A stretch of 36,716 nucleotides of DNA from Methylobacterium oxalidis (lineage in GTDB: Bacteria; Pseudomonadota; Alphaproteobacteria; Rhizobiales; Beijerinckiaceae): NCBI RefSeq assembly GCF_007992195.1, contig NZ_BJZU01000018.1:1-36716 (forward strand), in the 5' to 3' direction. The notes under the pieces are model-generated. The model ran no database searches, was not told where the DNA came from, and saw nothing but the letters and a program-made list of their open reading frames with translations. The position numbers and the translations under genes are program-made. Shown piece by piece: positions 36,707 through 36,716 of this stretch (positions are counted from its first letter, which is position 1; each line of letters starts with the position of its first letter).

Positions 36707-36716
36707 ATGTCCAAGG
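36707..36716 (+). CDS. minD: MinD, first codons only (partial)
   Basis: ATG TCC AAG starts 12 bases after the minC stop, with AGGAG eight bases upstream. MSK is a usual MinD beginning. Only three codons are visible, so the call rests on the minC-minD gene order. Confidence 0.6.

Overview
The window is GC-rich alphaproteobacterial chromosome. Three things point to Rhizobiales, and most likely to Methylobacteriaceae (Methylobacterium/Methylorubrum type): the flagellar regulators FtcR, FlbT and FlaF; a rhizobial-style flagellar gene order with a DUF1217 gene and a short FlgD; and a phosphoribulokinase/CbbR cluster with no RuBisCO gene in view. The family assignment is inference. No rRNA, tRNA, CRISPR array, insertion sequence or prophage was seen.

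Layout. (1) Positions 1-12566, minus strand: one long flagellar operon. In transcription order it reads: single-pass membrane protein, DUF1217 protein, flgF, fliI, flgE, flgK, flgL, flaF, flbT, flgD, fliQ, flhA, fliR, then a FliJ-like coiled-coil gene that runs off the left edge. Several junctions overlap by four bases (GTGA) or are 3-6 bases apart. (2) 12877-14935, plus: a PilZ-domain gene and the flagellin gene, which has a structured leader and a strong terminator. (3) 14977-15660, minus: ftcR, the flagellar response regulator. (4) 16095-18893: ruvA, yceI (opposite strand), ruvC and the yebC-family regulator. (5) 19020-25186: a possible small membrane ORF, then a Calvin-cycle-type operon (fbp, prk, rpe, HAD phosphatase) divergent from a cbbR-like LysR gene, which is coupled to a ferredoxin-reductase-type flavoprotein. 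(6) 25199-30090: an Xre-type regulator, a META-domain lipid/periplasmic protein, a possible small membrane ORF, cysK, a DUF2254 membrane protein and three small hydrophilic proteins. (7) 30111-34409, minus: typA/bipA and a DUF3649-PepSY-DUF3325 membrane set of the iron-uptake type. (8) 34842-36716, plus: two minC paralogues and the first codons of minD.

How it fits together. Four TTAA-N7-(T/G/A)TAA-like sites resembling CtrA boxes sit before the flagellar operon, ftcR, flagellin and the second minC. The ftcR copy is a perfect TTAA-N7-TTAAC. This suggests that the cell-cycle regulator CtrA drives flagellum building and Min placement together. FlbT and FlaF would then tune flagellin output, and the flagellin leader has two abutting hairpins that could be a target. 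The DUF1217 flagellar protein carries an internal module that matches the variable domain of the flagellin encoded next to it, which is the most unusual protein-level observation here. The fbp-prk-rpe-HAD cluster makes ribulose-1,5-bisphosphate, a known effector of CbbR/QscR-type regulators, so it may be a metabolite-sensing unit rather than a carbon-fixation unit.
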